Shown here in pieces: positions 36,099 through 45,372 of a stretch of 64,000 nucleotides of DNA. Where the stretch lies: NCBI GenBank assembly GCA_001302245.1, contig LGYU01000002.1, positions 62,001 through 126,000 on the forward strand, read 5' to 3'. Both the position numbers and the translations under genes were made by a program. Under the pieces are notes generated by a model. It was not told the DNA's origin, made no database searches, and saw only the letters and a program-made list of their open reading frames with translations. This DNA comes from Chitinophagaceae bacterium PMP191F. Its GTDB lineage: Bacteria > Bacteroidota > Bacteroidia > Chitinophagales > Chitinophagaceae. Each line of letters opens with the position of its first letter. Position 1 is the first letter of the stretch.

Positions 36099-37226
36099 AT
36101 GAAGAGAATTCTGTTATTGCTTGCTGTTGCCTTTTTGCTGCAACAGGTATCTGCACAGGTTAACAAAAGCTATTATATGCTGGCCGGCACCTATACATCC
36201 GGTAAAAGCAAAGGCATTTACGTGTACAAATTCAACACGGCAGACGGCAGTGTGCAGGAAGTCAGCACAGCGGCAGCTTCCAATCCTTCTTTCCTGGCAG
36301 TTTCACCCGATGAGAAGTATGTTTATTCAGTATATGAAGACGCCAATAAAGGCAAAGGTGGAGATGTAGCCGCCTATTCATTCAATAAACAAACCGGGCA
36401 GCTCACTTTTATTAACCGTGAACCTTCCGGCGGTGATCATCCTTGTTTTGTAGCAGTAGACAAAACCGGCAAATGGGTTACAGCCGGTAACTACAGCAGC
36501 GGTAGCCTGTCCTTGTTACCTGTTCAGCCCGATGGAGCCATTGGTGCCATGAAACAACATATTGAACATACCGGCTCCGGTACCGACAGATCAAGACAGG
36601 AAAAACCACACGTGCACAGCACCTTTTTTACCCCGGATAATAAGTGGTTACTTGTTCCAGACCTGGGCATTGACAAAGTAATGATCTATTCATTTGATGC
36701 AGAGAAAGGTTCACTGGTACCCGGTCCGCAGGGTTTTGCCAAAACCACCGACGGTGCAGGACCAAGACATCTTGATTTTCATCCCAATCATAAATATGTA
36801 TACCTGCTGGAAGAAATGGGCGGTCATGTAGTAGTATACAAATACAACAACGGAAAGCTGGATCCCATTCAGCGTGTGAATGCATTGCCTGAAGGTTTTA
36901 AAGGCACCGTTGGCAGTGCTGATATTCATGTATCTGCCGATGGCAGGTTTGTATATGCTTCCAACCGTGGTTCTGCCAACAATATTGCCGTATTCCAGGT
37001 AAATCCTAAAAACGGCAAGCTGTCTATGATCAGCCTGACACCTACACAGGGTACTGTACCCCGCAACTTCAGCATTGACCCTTCCGGAAACTTTTTACTG
37101 GTAGCTAACCAGACATCTGACAACATTGTGATCTTTAAACGCGACCAGGAAACAGGCAGGCTCACTCCTACCGGTAAAGAGATCAGTATTCCCAACCCGG
37201 TTTGTATTAAGTGGATCAGTGAGTAA
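36099..37226 (+). CDS. Secreted lactonase-family beta-propeller (6-phosphogluconolactonase YbhE-like)
   Basis: 375 aa. Signal peptide (MKRILLLLAVAFLLQQVSAQ), so unlike cytosolic Pgl it is exported. Seven-bladed propeller repeats recur: GIYVYKFNTADGSVQEV, NPSFLAVSPDEKYVYSVYE, HPCFVAVDKTGKWVTAGNY, KPHVHSTFFTPDNKWLLVPDLGIDKVMIYSF, GPRHLDFHPNHKYVYLLEEM, and a final VPRNFSIDPSGNFLLVANQTSDNIVIF. These match the lactonase (PF10282) family. The physiological substrate of the periplasmic form is not known. A long inverted repeat separates it from the convergent trhO. Confidence 0.88.
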   Translation: MKRILLLLAVAFLLQQVSAQVNKSYYMLAGTYTSGKSKGIYVYKFNTADGSVQEVSTAAASNPSFLAVSPDEKYVYSVYEDANKGKGGDVAAYSFNKQTGQLTFINREPSGGDHPCFVAVDKTGKWVTAGNYSSGSLSLLPVQPDGAIGAMKQHIEHTGSGTDRSRQEKPHVHSTFFTPDNKWLLVPDLGIDKVMIYSFDAEKGSLVPGPQGFAKTTDGAGPRHLDFHPNHKYVYLLEEMGGHVVVYKYNNGKLDPIQRVNALPEGFKGTVGSADIHVSADGRFVYASNRGSANNIAVFQVNPKNGKLSMISLTPTQGTVPRNFSIDPSGNFLLVANQTSDNIVIFKRDQETGRLTPTGKEISIPNPVCIKWISE

Positions 37227-37240
37227 GGTGCGAATTAATC

Positions 37241-37304
37241 AATGTGCGAATTTGAAAATGAAAAATAGTAAACAGATTTTTATTCATTTTCAAATTCGTA
37301 CATT
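37241..37304. repeat. Long inverted repeat (22-nt arms) between convergent genes
   Basis: The arms at 37241-37262 and 37283-37304 pair over 22 positions (one G-T), with a 20-nt A/T-rich loop. The core word CGAATTTGAAAATGAA resembles words at about 158-190. It may terminate both convergent genes or be a member of the dispersed intergenic repeats. Confidence 0.75.
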
Positions 37305-37310
37305 CTCAAA

Positions 37311-38348
37311 TTATATCTCATTCAACCGCGGGCGCAATCTTGATTTTGATTTATTAAATACATGACGCCCTTTGTCTATTCCGGCGCGGATCTTTTGCTG
37401 TTCTTCTTCCGGCAGGTGTATCACCTCCTGGCATTCGGCACTGCAGCAACCTTCATATTTTGCAGCACACTCTTCACACTGGATAAACAACAGGTGACAG
37501 CCATCATTTACGCAGTTGGTATGTGTATCGGCCGGTTTGCCACACTGGTGACAATGTGCAATGATATCATCTGTAATACGCTCTCCCAGCCTGTCGTCAA
37601 ACACAAAGTTCTTACCAATAAATTTACTTTCCAGTCCCTGTTCTTTTACCTGTTTGGCATAGTTGATAATGCCGCCTTCCAGGTGAAACACATTCCGAAA
37701 ACCATTATGCATCATAAAAGCGCTGGCTTTTTCACAACGGATGCCACCGGTGCAGTACATGATGATATTCTTTTCCTTCTGGTCTTTCAGCATATCTACC
37801 GCCATGGGCAATTGCTCACGGAAAGTATCACTCGGCACTTCCAGCGCATTTTCAAAATGCCCTACTTCATATTCGTAATGATTGCGCATATCAACCATTA
37901 CAGTATTGTTATCCTGCAACAGTTCATTCAGTTGCTCAGCATTTACGTACCGGCCTCTTTTATTCATGTCAAATGATGGATCGCTGATGCCATCTGCTAC
38001 AATCTTGTCACGCACCTTGATCTTCAGTACCCAGAATGATTTACCATCATCATCTACCGCAATATTGAGTCGCAATTCATTCAGGGGCTCAATAGAGTAC
38101 AGGTATTTTTTTAATGCCTCAAAATTGCTTTGCGGCACACTGATCTGTGCATTGATGCCTTCATTGGCCACATAGATACGGCCAAATACCTTCAGGCTGT
38201 TCAATGCTTTGTACAGTTCATCGCGAAACTGTTGCGGCTGTTCAATACGAAAATACTGGTAAAAGGAAATGGTGGTGCGAGGTTCTGTTTCCTGGTATAA
38301 AAGCTCTTTCAGCTCCTTCTGGGAGACGCGGTTGTGTAATACTGCCAT
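37311..38348 (-). CDS. trhO: tRNA uridine(34) hydroxylase TrhO (rhodanese-type)
   Basis: 345 aa from the ATG at 38348 ([15 protein letters not shown]), the start that fits; the frame is open upstream to 38456 with unrelated sequence. TrhO hydroxylates U34 of tRNA with O2-dependent chemistry towards 5-methoxyuridine-type products. Order: N-terminal acylphosphatase-like domain ([15 protein letters not shown]), rhodanese domain ([29 protein letters not shown]) with catalytic Cys199 in [13 protein letters not shown], and a Cys-rich tail ([30 protein letters not shown]) seen in many family members. Confidence 0.93.
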   Translation of the reverse strand: MAVLHNRVSQKELKELLYQETEPRTTISFYQYFRIEQPQQFRDELYKALNSLKVFGRIYVANEGINAQISVPQSNFEALKKYLYSIEPLNELRLNIAVDDDGKSFWVLKIKVRDKIVADGISDPSFDMNKRGRYVNAEQLNELLQDNNTVMVDMRNHYEYEVGHFENALEVPSDTFREQLPMAVDMLKDQKEKNIIMYCTGGIRCEKASAFMMHNGFRNVFHLEGGIINYAKQVKEQGLESKFIGKNFVFDDRLGERITDDIIAHCHQCGKPADTHTNCVNDGCHLLFIQCEECAAKYEGCCSAECQEVIHLPEEEQQKIRAGIDKGRHVFNKSKSRLRPRLNEI

Positions 38349-38399
38349 AAATTGAAATTTTAAGGACGTATGCCTGACGAACAAAATTTCTGAACGGCG

Positions 38400-38407
38400 C
38401 AAAGGTA
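38400..38407 (-). promoter_or_regulatory. Candidate -7 box for trhO
   Basis: Read leftward TACCTTTG fits TAnnTTTG exactly, about 50 bp before the trhO ATG. No clear -33 TTG. Confidence 0.4.
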
Positions 38408-38472
38408 CTGAAATATGGCTTATAAAAACAGGTTTTCCTGCTAAAACAACCGCCATTCAGCCTTGTTTTTTG

Positions 38473-38480
38473 TAAATTTG
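38473..38480 (+). promoter_or_regulatory. Candidate -7 box for the PH-domain gene
   Basis: TAAATTTG matches TAnnTTTG exactly, 26 bp before the ATG at 38507. It is back to back with the trhO box at 38400. Confidence 0.4.
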
Positions 38481-38506
38481 ATTGAACACCATGTTCCCCA
38501 AACACT

Positions 38507-38995
38507 ATGATATTCAAAGCGTCATTAGATACTGTGGCTAAAATCCTTACCATTGGTATCACTCTTTTGTTCGGAGCCTCCGTATTGTTGCAGGTTTCCA
38601 TTATCAAATCAGGACAAGGCGCAGGCGTTGCCTTTGGCATCAGCACACTGCTGGTCATTATCTATGCAGTTTGTTACCTGCTGCACCCTGTACAGTATAC
38701 TGTTACCACTACAGCTATTGTCATTCACCGGCCACTGGGCAAAATATCCATTCCAAAAAGTGAAGTACTTACTATTACTCCCCTTACCAGCGAGCAGATG
38801 AAATGGACCATCCGCACCTTTGGTGTAGGTGGTTTGTTTGGCTATTTTGGCAAGTTTGCCAATAGTAAAATTGGCAACATGACCTGGTATGCCAGCCGCC
38901 GCAACAATATGTTACTGATCACTACCACCAGCCATAAAAAGATTATTATTACCCCCGACAACCCGGACTTGTTTATTCAACATGTAAATACCTGA
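38507..38995 (+). CDS. Membrane PH-domain protein (bacterial bPH type)
   Basis: 162 aa. Two transmembrane helices near the N-terminus (about residues 10-30 and 39-60) are followed by a beta-rich domain: VQYTVTTTAIVIHRPLGKISIPKSEVLTITPL, then WYASRRNNMLLITTTSHKKIIITPDNPDLFIQHV. The pattern 'Y.it...i.i.rp.g...ip..eI' and the ending 'i.itP.np..Fi..l' are those of bacterial PH (bPH_5-like) domains. Function unknown; relatives are membrane-associated stress or signalling proteins. Confidence 0.75.
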   Translation: MIFKASLDTVAKILTIGITLLFGASVLLQVSIIKSGQGAGVAFGISTLLVIIYAVCYLLHPVQYTVTTTAIVIHRPLGKISIPKSEVLTITPLTSEQMKWTIRTFGVGGLFGYFGKFANSKIGNMTWYASRRNNMLLITTTSHKKIIITPDNPDLFIQHVNT

Positions 38996-39077
38996 ATACA
39001 ATGATTGAATGGTATGAGCGCTATGTAAAAGAAATTTCGTGGAACAATGACCGCTGATTATTTTGCAGTCACCCTAC

Positions 39078-39707
39078 ATGACCACCGGATCTACAGCACA
39101 ATACATAGCTGCCATACGCAAAAGCAAAGGCATGACGCAGGAAGAACTGGCTGACAAAGCTGCTGTTACTGTGCGCACCATCCAGCGTATTGAAAGTGGA
39201 GAAAGCGCCCCCCGCGACTATACATTAAAGGCCATTGCTGCCGCACTGGACATTGATCCGGCAATATTTTTTCCACGTGCTCCCGTATTAACACCGGCAA
39301 CTACAGAAACACCGGATGAGAACACGCATCATTTTCTGCAAATGCTGAACCTCTCCTGTTTTTCTTTTATAGCAATTCCCTACATCCATTTCCTGGTGCC
39401 ATCGCTTTTGCTGAAAAACCACCGCGACAATAAATTTGTGATGCGTACCGGACGGCGTATGGTCCGTTACCAGGTATGGTGGACGATTGTGCTCAACGTA
39501 TGCATGCTTTGTGTTGTGGCCATTAACCTGGCAGCGAAAAAACTATTCCATTCCTCTTTTTATATCAGCTACCTGTGGACTGCATTGTTCATTTATCTGC
39601 TCAATGCCATTGTAGTAGCTGCCGCTGCATGGCAGTTGCATAAAGAAAATTACAATGTGTACACCCGCACTTTTTTTAAAAAGCTGTTAGGCCTTCGCTC
39701 CACATGA
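39078..39707 (+). CDS. XRE-type HTH protein with C-terminal membrane segments
   Basis: 209 aa from the ATG at 39078 (a TTG five codons upstream is less likely). Residues about 5-60 are an XRE/Cro helix-turn-helix (YIAAIRKSKGMTQEELADKAAVTVRTIQRIESGESAPRDYTLKAIAAAL). After a linker of about 30 residues there are three hydrophobic stretches (CFSFIAIPYIHFLVPSLLL, WWTIVLNVCMLCVVAINLA, YLWTALFIYLLNAIVVAAAAW), resembling a DUF4870-type domain. The DNA-binding part would be tethered to the inner membrane. Signal and targets unknown; the neighbouring PH-domain membrane gene on the same strand may be related. Confidence 0.8.
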   Translation: MTTGSTAQYIAAIRKSKGMTQEELADKAAVTVRTIQRIESGESAPRDYTLKAIAAALDIDPAIFFPRAPVLTPATTETPDENTHHFLQMLNLSCFSFIAIPYIHFLVPSLLLKNHRDNKFVMRTGRRMVRYQVWWTIVLNVCMLCVVAINLAAKKLFHSSFYISYLWTALFIYLLNAIVVAAAAWQLHKENYNVYTRTFFKKLLGLRST

Positions 39708-39757
39708 AGCATTGATTATCAATAATTGTCGCCTGAATGTCGGGGTATTTACACGCG

Positions 39758-39784
39758 TTTGGCAAGTCTGTACCTGCTACTTTG
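39758..39784 (+). promoter_or_regulatory. Candidate promoter for the aspartic protease gene
   Basis: TTTG (39758-39761), 16-bp spacer, then TACTTTG (39778-39784), one base short of TAnnTTTG. It lies 24 bp before the ATG. Confidence 0.3.
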
Positions 39785-39807
39785 CAGACTGTTCTAAACC
39801 GTAAAAT

Positions 39808-40740
39808 ATGCTAGTTATGAAATTCATCAGGCTATCTTGTTTGTTATTGTTATGCGCAATTCATGTAAGCGGTCAACAGACCAAAAAGCCATTGACAGTC
39901 CCTAATGGAAAGATCAGTTTTACCTGGCAGGGCGATAGCCTGCACCAGGAATGGGAACCTCACGCTGCTATTCTGATACCGGTGCGCTTGCCGGGCTGTT
40001 CCGTTACCTGGTACATGCAATTTGATCTTGGTGCACCCCGCTCTGTTTTCTATAGTCGCACGCTGGAAGCTATCCGCAATCAATACCCCGGTTGTGCTAT
40101 CCGTACGGATACCACCACACAAACCTTTAGCGGACGTTTCAAAGCAGGCAATATTGACATCCAGGCCACGGCAATACCGGTGCAGACATTTGGCAATAAC
40201 ATACTCAATACCGCCCGCAACAGCATCAACATCATTGGTACCATCGGTGCCGATCTGATCGACAATAAAGTGGTAATGATCGATTATCCCCGAACTACTA
40301 TTACCCTTGCAGACACTGTATCTCCTGCTATTGCCATTACCGGTTTTTCATTTATACAAGGTCGTGTATTACTTCCTGTAGTACTCCAGGGCAAAAGATC
40401 TGTGTTGTATTTTGATACCGGTTCCAGCTCTTTTGAACTGCTGATTGACAAAGCCACCTGGAGTCAACTGGCCGACAGTACAGCAGCGCCCGTTCGTTAT
40501 CCTGTAAAATCATGGAACAATACCATGTATGCCAATACTATTGCCACTTCACAGCATATAGAAGTTGCCGGGGTCACATTACCTCTTAATCATGTAACTT
40601 ATATGGAAGGAGCCAACAGCACGCAGATCAAACAGATGATGCAACTGGGCATCAATGGTATGACGGGTAATAAACTCTTTCTGCAACATACCCTTGTGCT
40701 GGATACCAGGAACAGGAAATTTGGCTTGATCGGTAAATAG
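39808..40740 (+). CDS. Secreted aspartic-protease-like protein with two D(T/L)G lobes
   Basis: 310 aa. Signal peptide ending HVSGQ. Two related halves are visible. The first has MQFDLGAPRSVF (Asp73-Leu-Gly) and later IIGTIGADLIDNKVVMIDYPRTTITL; the second has LYFDTGSSSFELLI (Asp203-Thr-Gly) and later INGMTGNKLFLQHTLVLDTRNRKFGLI. The order 'hhFDxG ... hGxxG ... hhhD...r...L' in each half is that of pepsin/retropepsin folds. The first motif is DLG rather than DTG, which may lower or remove activity. An ATG three codons later (39817) is also possible. Substrate unknown. Confidence 0.7.
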   Translation: MLVMKFIRLSCLLLLCAIHVSGQQTKKPLTVPNGKISFTWQGDSLHQEWEPHAAILIPVRLPGCSVTWYMQFDLGAPRSVFYSRTLEAIRNQYPGCAIRTDTTTQTFSGRFKAGNIDIQATAIPVQTFGNNILNTARNSINIIGTIGADLIDNKVVMIDYPRTTITLADTVSPAIAITGFSFIQGRVLLPVVLQGKRSVLYFDTGSSSFELLIDKATWSQLADSTAAPVRYPVKSWNNTMYANTIATSQHIEVAGVTLPLNHVTYMEGANSTQIKQMMQLGINGMTGNKLFLQHTLVLDTRNRKFGLIGK

Positions 40741-40779
40741 TAATGTATTGCTTTCAATGGCCGGTACTATTGCCGACCA

Positions 40780-42225
40780 TTATTGTTGTTTACCTGTACG
40801 AACCAGTGAAAGTGCATATTCGTATACCACGTCCCTGCCCTGCAACAGATTTTCAATAGCAGGCACTGCCGGGTAATCTGGTATAACACCCCTGTTGGCA
40901 GGTTTTACTTTTTTAACAGCCATATTGTACTGCACTGTACCAAAACTGATGCTGATACCTGTTTTGGGCAACAATGTGTCGATCTGCACACCAGATGTAT
41001 TTCCGTTGTATGCACCGCCGGTTTCAGTACCAATAAATTTACCACGTTTATGACTACGTGCTATAGCACAGAATTCTGCCGTGGTAGAAAAACTCATTCC
41101 ATCTGTCAGGAACCATACGCGGCCGTTATATTGATTAGCATCGGGCTGAAAATATTGTAACCCGGCATGCGCATTGGCTGTCATGGCATATTGATGACCG
41201 GATGTTTTTGTAAGCATGGCGGGCGTAAGATCGCTATAGGAAGAAGTGGTACTACTAAATTCAGCAAATGGAAGACCAGTAGTGGCTGTGACCAGGCTTT
41301 TATACCAGGCAAATTTTTTATTGGCCAGGTACGTATACAACAGGCTTCCATACAGGTCGCGACCACCGCCATTTCCCCGCAGATCAATGATCAGCCGGTT
41401 CACATTGCGCCGCGTAATATCACTAAAAGCTGTATGCAGAAAAGCAGGCAGATCCTCACCTGCATTGCTGTTCTCCGTTTTACTGAAAGTTTTAATGGTC
41501 AGCACCGCTATGCTATCCCGGGTATATTGCAGATCCAGTAATTTTTTTGCCGGCGCTGTATCCGTTTGTTGTACTGCCAGGTCTTTTTCCGGTAAACCAT
41601 GTATTTTCCTGGTAATGGTTTCACCCGCAGCGGTTCTGAAAACGATACTGAAAGTATTTTGTCCGCCGTATACAAAAGCATAATAGAACCTGAACACATT
41701 ATTGAGGATAACATACTTTTTTGTTTCAATGGCACCATCTGCCGCCATATAGCGGAACAGTTGCTGCCTGATACGATCTACCGGTTCATTATTGATAGAA
41801 ATGATCTCTGTACCTGCAGTGATGCCATTTCCCAGCTCATGCAGCATATAAGCTTCATGCCCTGTAAAATGAATGGACAGGGGAAATAAGGCTGCCTCTT
41901 CTTCCAGGTATTGTTTTATGGCTGCTGAAGGCCTGCAGGATAAATGCCCATCGCCCACAGCGCTTAACAGGTATTTGATCGTGCGGTAAAAATCAAGGGA
42001 GGTGGTTTCGTCATTCAGCGAAGCATAGCAGCTATCCAGTAAAGCATTCATTTTCTTTTTACGCACATACCGGTATAATGACGGGTAACTGGTTTGTAAG
42101 GAATTTCTGAAAACAATAAAATCCTGCCGGTAATCTTCCTTACTCAAAGATTGTTCCTGCAACTCCTGGCCGGTCACTGTTGTAACCACCATTAAAGTAT
42201 GCAGGAACAAAATCAATATTTTCAT
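40780..42225 (-). CDS. Secreted S41 family peptidase
   Basis: 481 aa from the ATG at 42225, which begins a signal peptide (MKILILFLHTLMVVTTVTGQ). The S41 (tail-specific protease/CtpA-like) core is seen as IDLRGNGGGRDLYGSLLYTYL, VWFLTDGMSFSTTAEFCAIARS (the Ser region) and GKFIGTETGGAYNGNTSG. A helical N-terminal domain (about 20-110) and a degenerate PDZ-like middle region (GTEIISINNEPVDRIRQQL) precede it. Such enzymes degrade misfolded or tagged periplasmic proteins. It lies 36 bp after the DUF5686 gene, so it is probably co-transcribed. Confidence 0.88.
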   Translation of the reverse strand: MKILILFLHTLMVVTTVTGQELQEQSLSKEDYRQDFIVFRNSLQTSYPSLYRYVRKKKMNALLDSCYASLNDETTSLDFYRTIKYLLSAVGDGHLSCRPSAAIKQYLEEEAALFPLSIHFTGHEAYMLHELGNGITAGTEIISINNEPVDRIRQQLFRYMAADGAIETKKYVILNNVFRFYYAFVYGGQNTFSIVFRTAAGETITRKIHGLPEKDLAVQQTDTAPAKKLLDLQYTRDSIAVLTIKTFSKTENSNAGEDLPAFLHTAFSDITRRNVNRLIIDLRGNGGGRDLYGSLLYTYLANKKFAWYKSLVTATTGLPFAEFSSTTSSYSDLTPAMLTKTSGHQYAMTANAHAGLQYFQPDANQYNGRVWFLTDGMSFSTTAEFCAIARSHKRGKFIGTETGGAYNGNTSGVQIDTLLPKTGISISFGTVQYNMAVKKVKPANRGVIPDYPAVPAIENLLQGRDVVYEYALSLVRTGKQQ

Positions 42226-42261
42226 GCATCGTTTTTGATACAAACGAAAGAACAGGTCATT

Positions 42262-44808
42262 TTATTGGTTACTGATCTGTATACTGCCACCCAGTAATCC
42301 ACCCAGGCCAATACGTACTGCCACAGTACCTTTATTGCCATTGAGGTAAGAGCCTACCACATCTACACGCAGTACTTTAAAGATATTTTCCAGACCTGCA
42401 AACACCTCTACATAGTTGTTATTCCTGTTTACATAGAAGGCATTGCTACCACCTACCAGGTGCCAGTTAAGACGTTTAAACAGCGGTATTTTATTGGTCA
42501 GCATGCCGTTGAAATGGTGCTCCAGGTGACCTACAGCATAAAAAGAGGCTGTGGTGCTGTTTGCGTAATATGGTGCTACCTGGAAACTATTGAGGTAGGT
42601 AGATGCCAGCACTAACTGGTTACCATTGAAATGCTGGTAATCCTGTATGTAAACGGATTTATCGTTCAGGAACCCGCCCACACTAAACCGGTATTTCAGC
42701 ATACCACGCAGTTTCAGGTTCACATCATCCCATACCGATACTTTCCATTTATCAAAGTTCACATCACTACCCAGCAGCCCTTCTATGCCTTTCTGGTATT
42801 GGGCAGAGAATGTAGGATATTTTGAACCTACCGGTACTTTATTGTTCGGGAATTGAACATACTGTTGTCCCGGTGTGAACTGTGCATACACCGACGCTGT
42901 TACCGCTTTATGGCGTGGAAATTGTGCTCCTATTTTTTCATACGGATAGTTCGGTGTGAAAACCCTGTCTTTGTAGAAGAAAGAATAATCCGTAGTGTTC
43001 TCTATTGGCAAACGGTCCTCATACAACAAGTTGCCGCTAATGGTAAGACTATTATCAAAACGCTTTCTGTAATTCAGTTCTGCGAAATAGTTTTCGTAGA
43101 TCTTCATGTAATTACGATGGAAGAACAGCGTGGTAACACTATTGAACAAAGGTGTAATGGGATTGTCCTTGTTGAACTGGCTTACCCGCTTACCACCGGA
43201 AAATGTCCAGGTATCGACACTAGAGGTGCTTTCACCATCATTGTACGTTCGTTTTATTTTAGATAGTGATATGGTTCCCCACGGGTTCAGGTGACCATTG
43301 TTTATACCATAACGTACCTGCGGCGAAAAGCTGATGGGCATTTTAGTCTTACCAATACGTGTGGCATAAGTAAGCCCGGCAGTGGCAACAATTCCTTCCA
43401 CGGTATTATATCGCACATTCTGTAACAGCGGATGCCAACTGAGCGATGAAGAGGCACGTCTCTCTTTTCCGTTAAACCAGTAATAGGTATATCCAGACCA
43501 CACCAGTTTACCCAACGTAGGTTTATTCCATTTTCTTCTTATTGAATCTACATCGCGTTTGCTCCATACAGAATCGCGGCGGTATTCGTAGGCGCTGTCC
43601 TTGATCTTATAATCCCTGGCCTCTTCTGGTTCCAACTGAACAGGACGTATCGAATCCCAATATGATTTTGATTTCTTATTTACAGCAGTATCGTATTTCG
43701 CAACAATATTGTTGAAATACCTGCGGGAGAATTTCGGTGCTACTTCATACTTGTTGTATACATTGAGGAAATTGCCCGTGGCATCAATACCGAATTTATT
43801 GAATGTGAAATATATAGTCTGGTCTTTTACCTGCCATACATCACGGGTTACCGGTACATGGATCTGCTTGATGCGCAGTGAATCCATCAGTTCCAGTTGT
43901 GATGTTTTGGTCAGCAACAGTTCAAGACTGTGAATACGCCAGTCGCCTTCTGTAATATTAATGGTACCGGAAAACAACGGCTCATATTCGCGGCGGGGAA
44001 TAACCTGGATCTGGTTGATCTCTTTGCCATCTTCCCAGAAAGAACCCAGGTATTTGTAACGATAGTAATTCAATGCACCCTCTGCTATTGGAGATACAAA
44101 ACCGCGCGGGTTCATCTGGGTGAGAAATACGTTTACATTATTGTTGTAAAAATTAATGAATGTAGGGAAATTGAATCCATATCCACCACTCCCACTCTCT
44201 CTGCCCGAAAGCACTTCCAGTTTTATTTTACCCGGCTTTTTGGAAGCAATTTTCGTCAATGACTCCGACAGGAAGATGATACCTTTTCCTGCAGAATCCA
44301 CGCCCATATCTTTCCTGTCTGCCTCATCTATTTTTTGTCCCAGCACGCGTTTGGGTAGTTTGCGTGTCTTTACCAGTGTTTTAATATATGCCTCACAGGT
44401 AAATGAATCCAGCGGTTCCTGGTAATCCTTTCTTTTTTTGATGGCATTGCGGATGATCTCATACGCCGGGTCTTCACGGTTGGCATTGATCACCACCTCC
44501 TTCATGGTAGTTTGCTGTTGCAACAATTTAAAATCTACTGTAAGGGTACCACTACCCACTTCTATTGCTTTTTCAGCCTTGCTGTAACCGATATACTGAC
44601 AGATAATGGTGTATTTACCAGGCTCCAGGTCAATAAAGAATTTACCCTCTGCATTGGTAGTGGTACCGCGTGTGGTACCTTTTACAAGAATGGTGGCATA
44701 AGGTAAGGTGTTTCCGTTTTCGTCAGTTACAAGACCGGTTACACGACCGCCATAACATACAACGCTTGCAATCAGCAGCAGATTGGTGAGGAGTATATTT
44801 ATTTTCAT
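42262..44808 (-). CDS. DUF5686 outer-membrane protein with carboxypeptidase-like regulatory domain
   Basis: 848 aa from the ATG at 44808 (signal MKINILLTNLLLIASVVCYG). Residues about 20-100 are a carboxypeptidase regulatory-like domain (VTGLVTDENGNTLPYATILVKGTTRGTTTNAEGKF). The large remainder (AYEIIRNAIKKRKDYQEPLDSFTCEAYIKTLVKTRKLPKR, GWNI-like surface strands, barrel-like C-terminus ending IGLGGLLGGSIQISNQ) fits DUF5686, a Bacteroidota-specific family of outer-membrane proteins with unknown function. It is the first gene of a probable operon with the S41 peptidase. Confidence 0.87.
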   Translation of the reverse strand: MKINILLTNLLLIASVVCYGGRVTGLVTDENGNTLPYATILVKGTTRGTTTNAEGKFFIDLEPGKYTIICQYIGYSKAEKAIEVGSGTLTVDFKLLQQQTTMKEVVINANREDPAYEIIRNAIKKRKDYQEPLDSFTCEAYIKTLVKTRKLPKRVLGQKIDEADRKDMGVDSAGKGIIFLSESLTKIASKKPGKIKLEVLSGRESGSGGYGFNFPTFINFYNNNVNVFLTQMNPRGFVSPIAEGALNYYRYKYLGSFWEDGKEINQIQVIPRREYEPLFSGTINITEGDWRIHSLELLLTKTSQLELMDSLRIKQIHVPVTRDVWQVKDQTIYFTFNKFGIDATGNFLNVYNKYEVAPKFSRRYFNNIVAKYDTAVNKKSKSYWDSIRPVQLEPEEARDYKIKDSAYEYRRDSVWSKRDVDSIRRKWNKPTLGKLVWSGYTYYWFNGKERRASSSLSWHPLLQNVRYNTVEGIVATAGLTYATRIGKTKMPISFSPQVRYGINNGHLNPWGTISLSKIKRTYNDGESTSSVDTWTFSGGKRVSQFNKDNPITPLFNSVTTLFFHRNYMKIYENYFAELNYRKRFDNSLTISGNLLYEDRLPIENTTDYSFFYKDRVFTPNYPYEKIGAQFPRHKAVTASVYAQFTPGQQYVQFPNNKVPVGSKYPTFSAQYQKGIEGLLGSDVNFDKWKVSVWDDVNLKLRGMLKYRFSVGGFLNDKSVYIQDYQHFNGNQLVLASTYLNSFQVAPYYANSTTASFYAVGHLEHHFNGMLTNKIPLFKRLNWHLVGGSNAFYVNRNNNYVEVFAGLENIFKVLRVDVVGSYLNGNKGTVAVRIGLGGLLGGSIQISNQ

Positions 44809-44902
44809 AAGTGTTGGAACGAAAATAGTCGCCAGAAAGTTACAAGCCTTACACAACATTCACATTTTAGGAACATTTAACAGGCTTGTTATCTTGTTGG
44901 TC

Positions 44903-45364
44903 CTATGCCTGCACAACAAACGTTTTGGCCACCAGGTCGCCTACACGTTGTTTTTTTGTGGTATTTGTTGCTACCAGTACGCCTGTAAGACCGAAAAAAG
45001 GCAGGTAGTCAATACAATCAAATAAACGGCGCAGTAATAAAATCCCAAAACCAGGTTTACTGAAATCGTCTTTTACTACTTTAATTTTCATAAATGCCTT
45101 GCCAATAGTTTGTCCTCCATTAATGGTTTCCAGCACCGGGAACAGTACGATCCACGGAATACATACTACCAGCAGCAACTTTGCATCTTCTACATGGTAA
45201 CTTACACTTCCCCGTTCATTTGTAACAACATCCCCAAAAACATACATCAGCAGACTCATTACTATTACAAACAACAGGTAGTCTATAAAAGCAGCCGTCC
45301 ACCGGGTACTTACACTTGCCGGATGTGCTTCAGGAACCAGGTTGTCCAACAGGTTAGCCATCAT
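44903..45364 (-). CDS. RDD family membrane protein
   Basis: 153 aa. The family motif appears as TRWTAAFIDYLLFVIVMSLLMYVFG (Arg and Asp in the first helix), followed by a second hydrophobic segment (LLLVVCIPWIVLFPVLE), the GQTIGKAFMKIKVV loop, and RRLFDCIDYLPFFGLTGVL, the third helix. RDD proteins are small membrane proteins, some linked to Na+/H+ exchange; the role here is unknown. It starts 8 bp after the stop of a small membrane protein in a leftward run that begins with penicillin acylase. Confidence 0.87.
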   Translation of the reverse strand: MMANLLDNLVPEAHPASVSTRWTAAFIDYLLFVIVMSLLMYVFGDVVTNERGSVSYHVEDAKLLLVVCIPWIVLFPVLETINGGQTIGKAFMKIKVVKDDFSKPGFGILLLRRLFDCIDYLPFFGLTGVLVATNTTKKQRVGDLVAKTFVVQA

Positions 45365-45372
45365 TACTGGTT

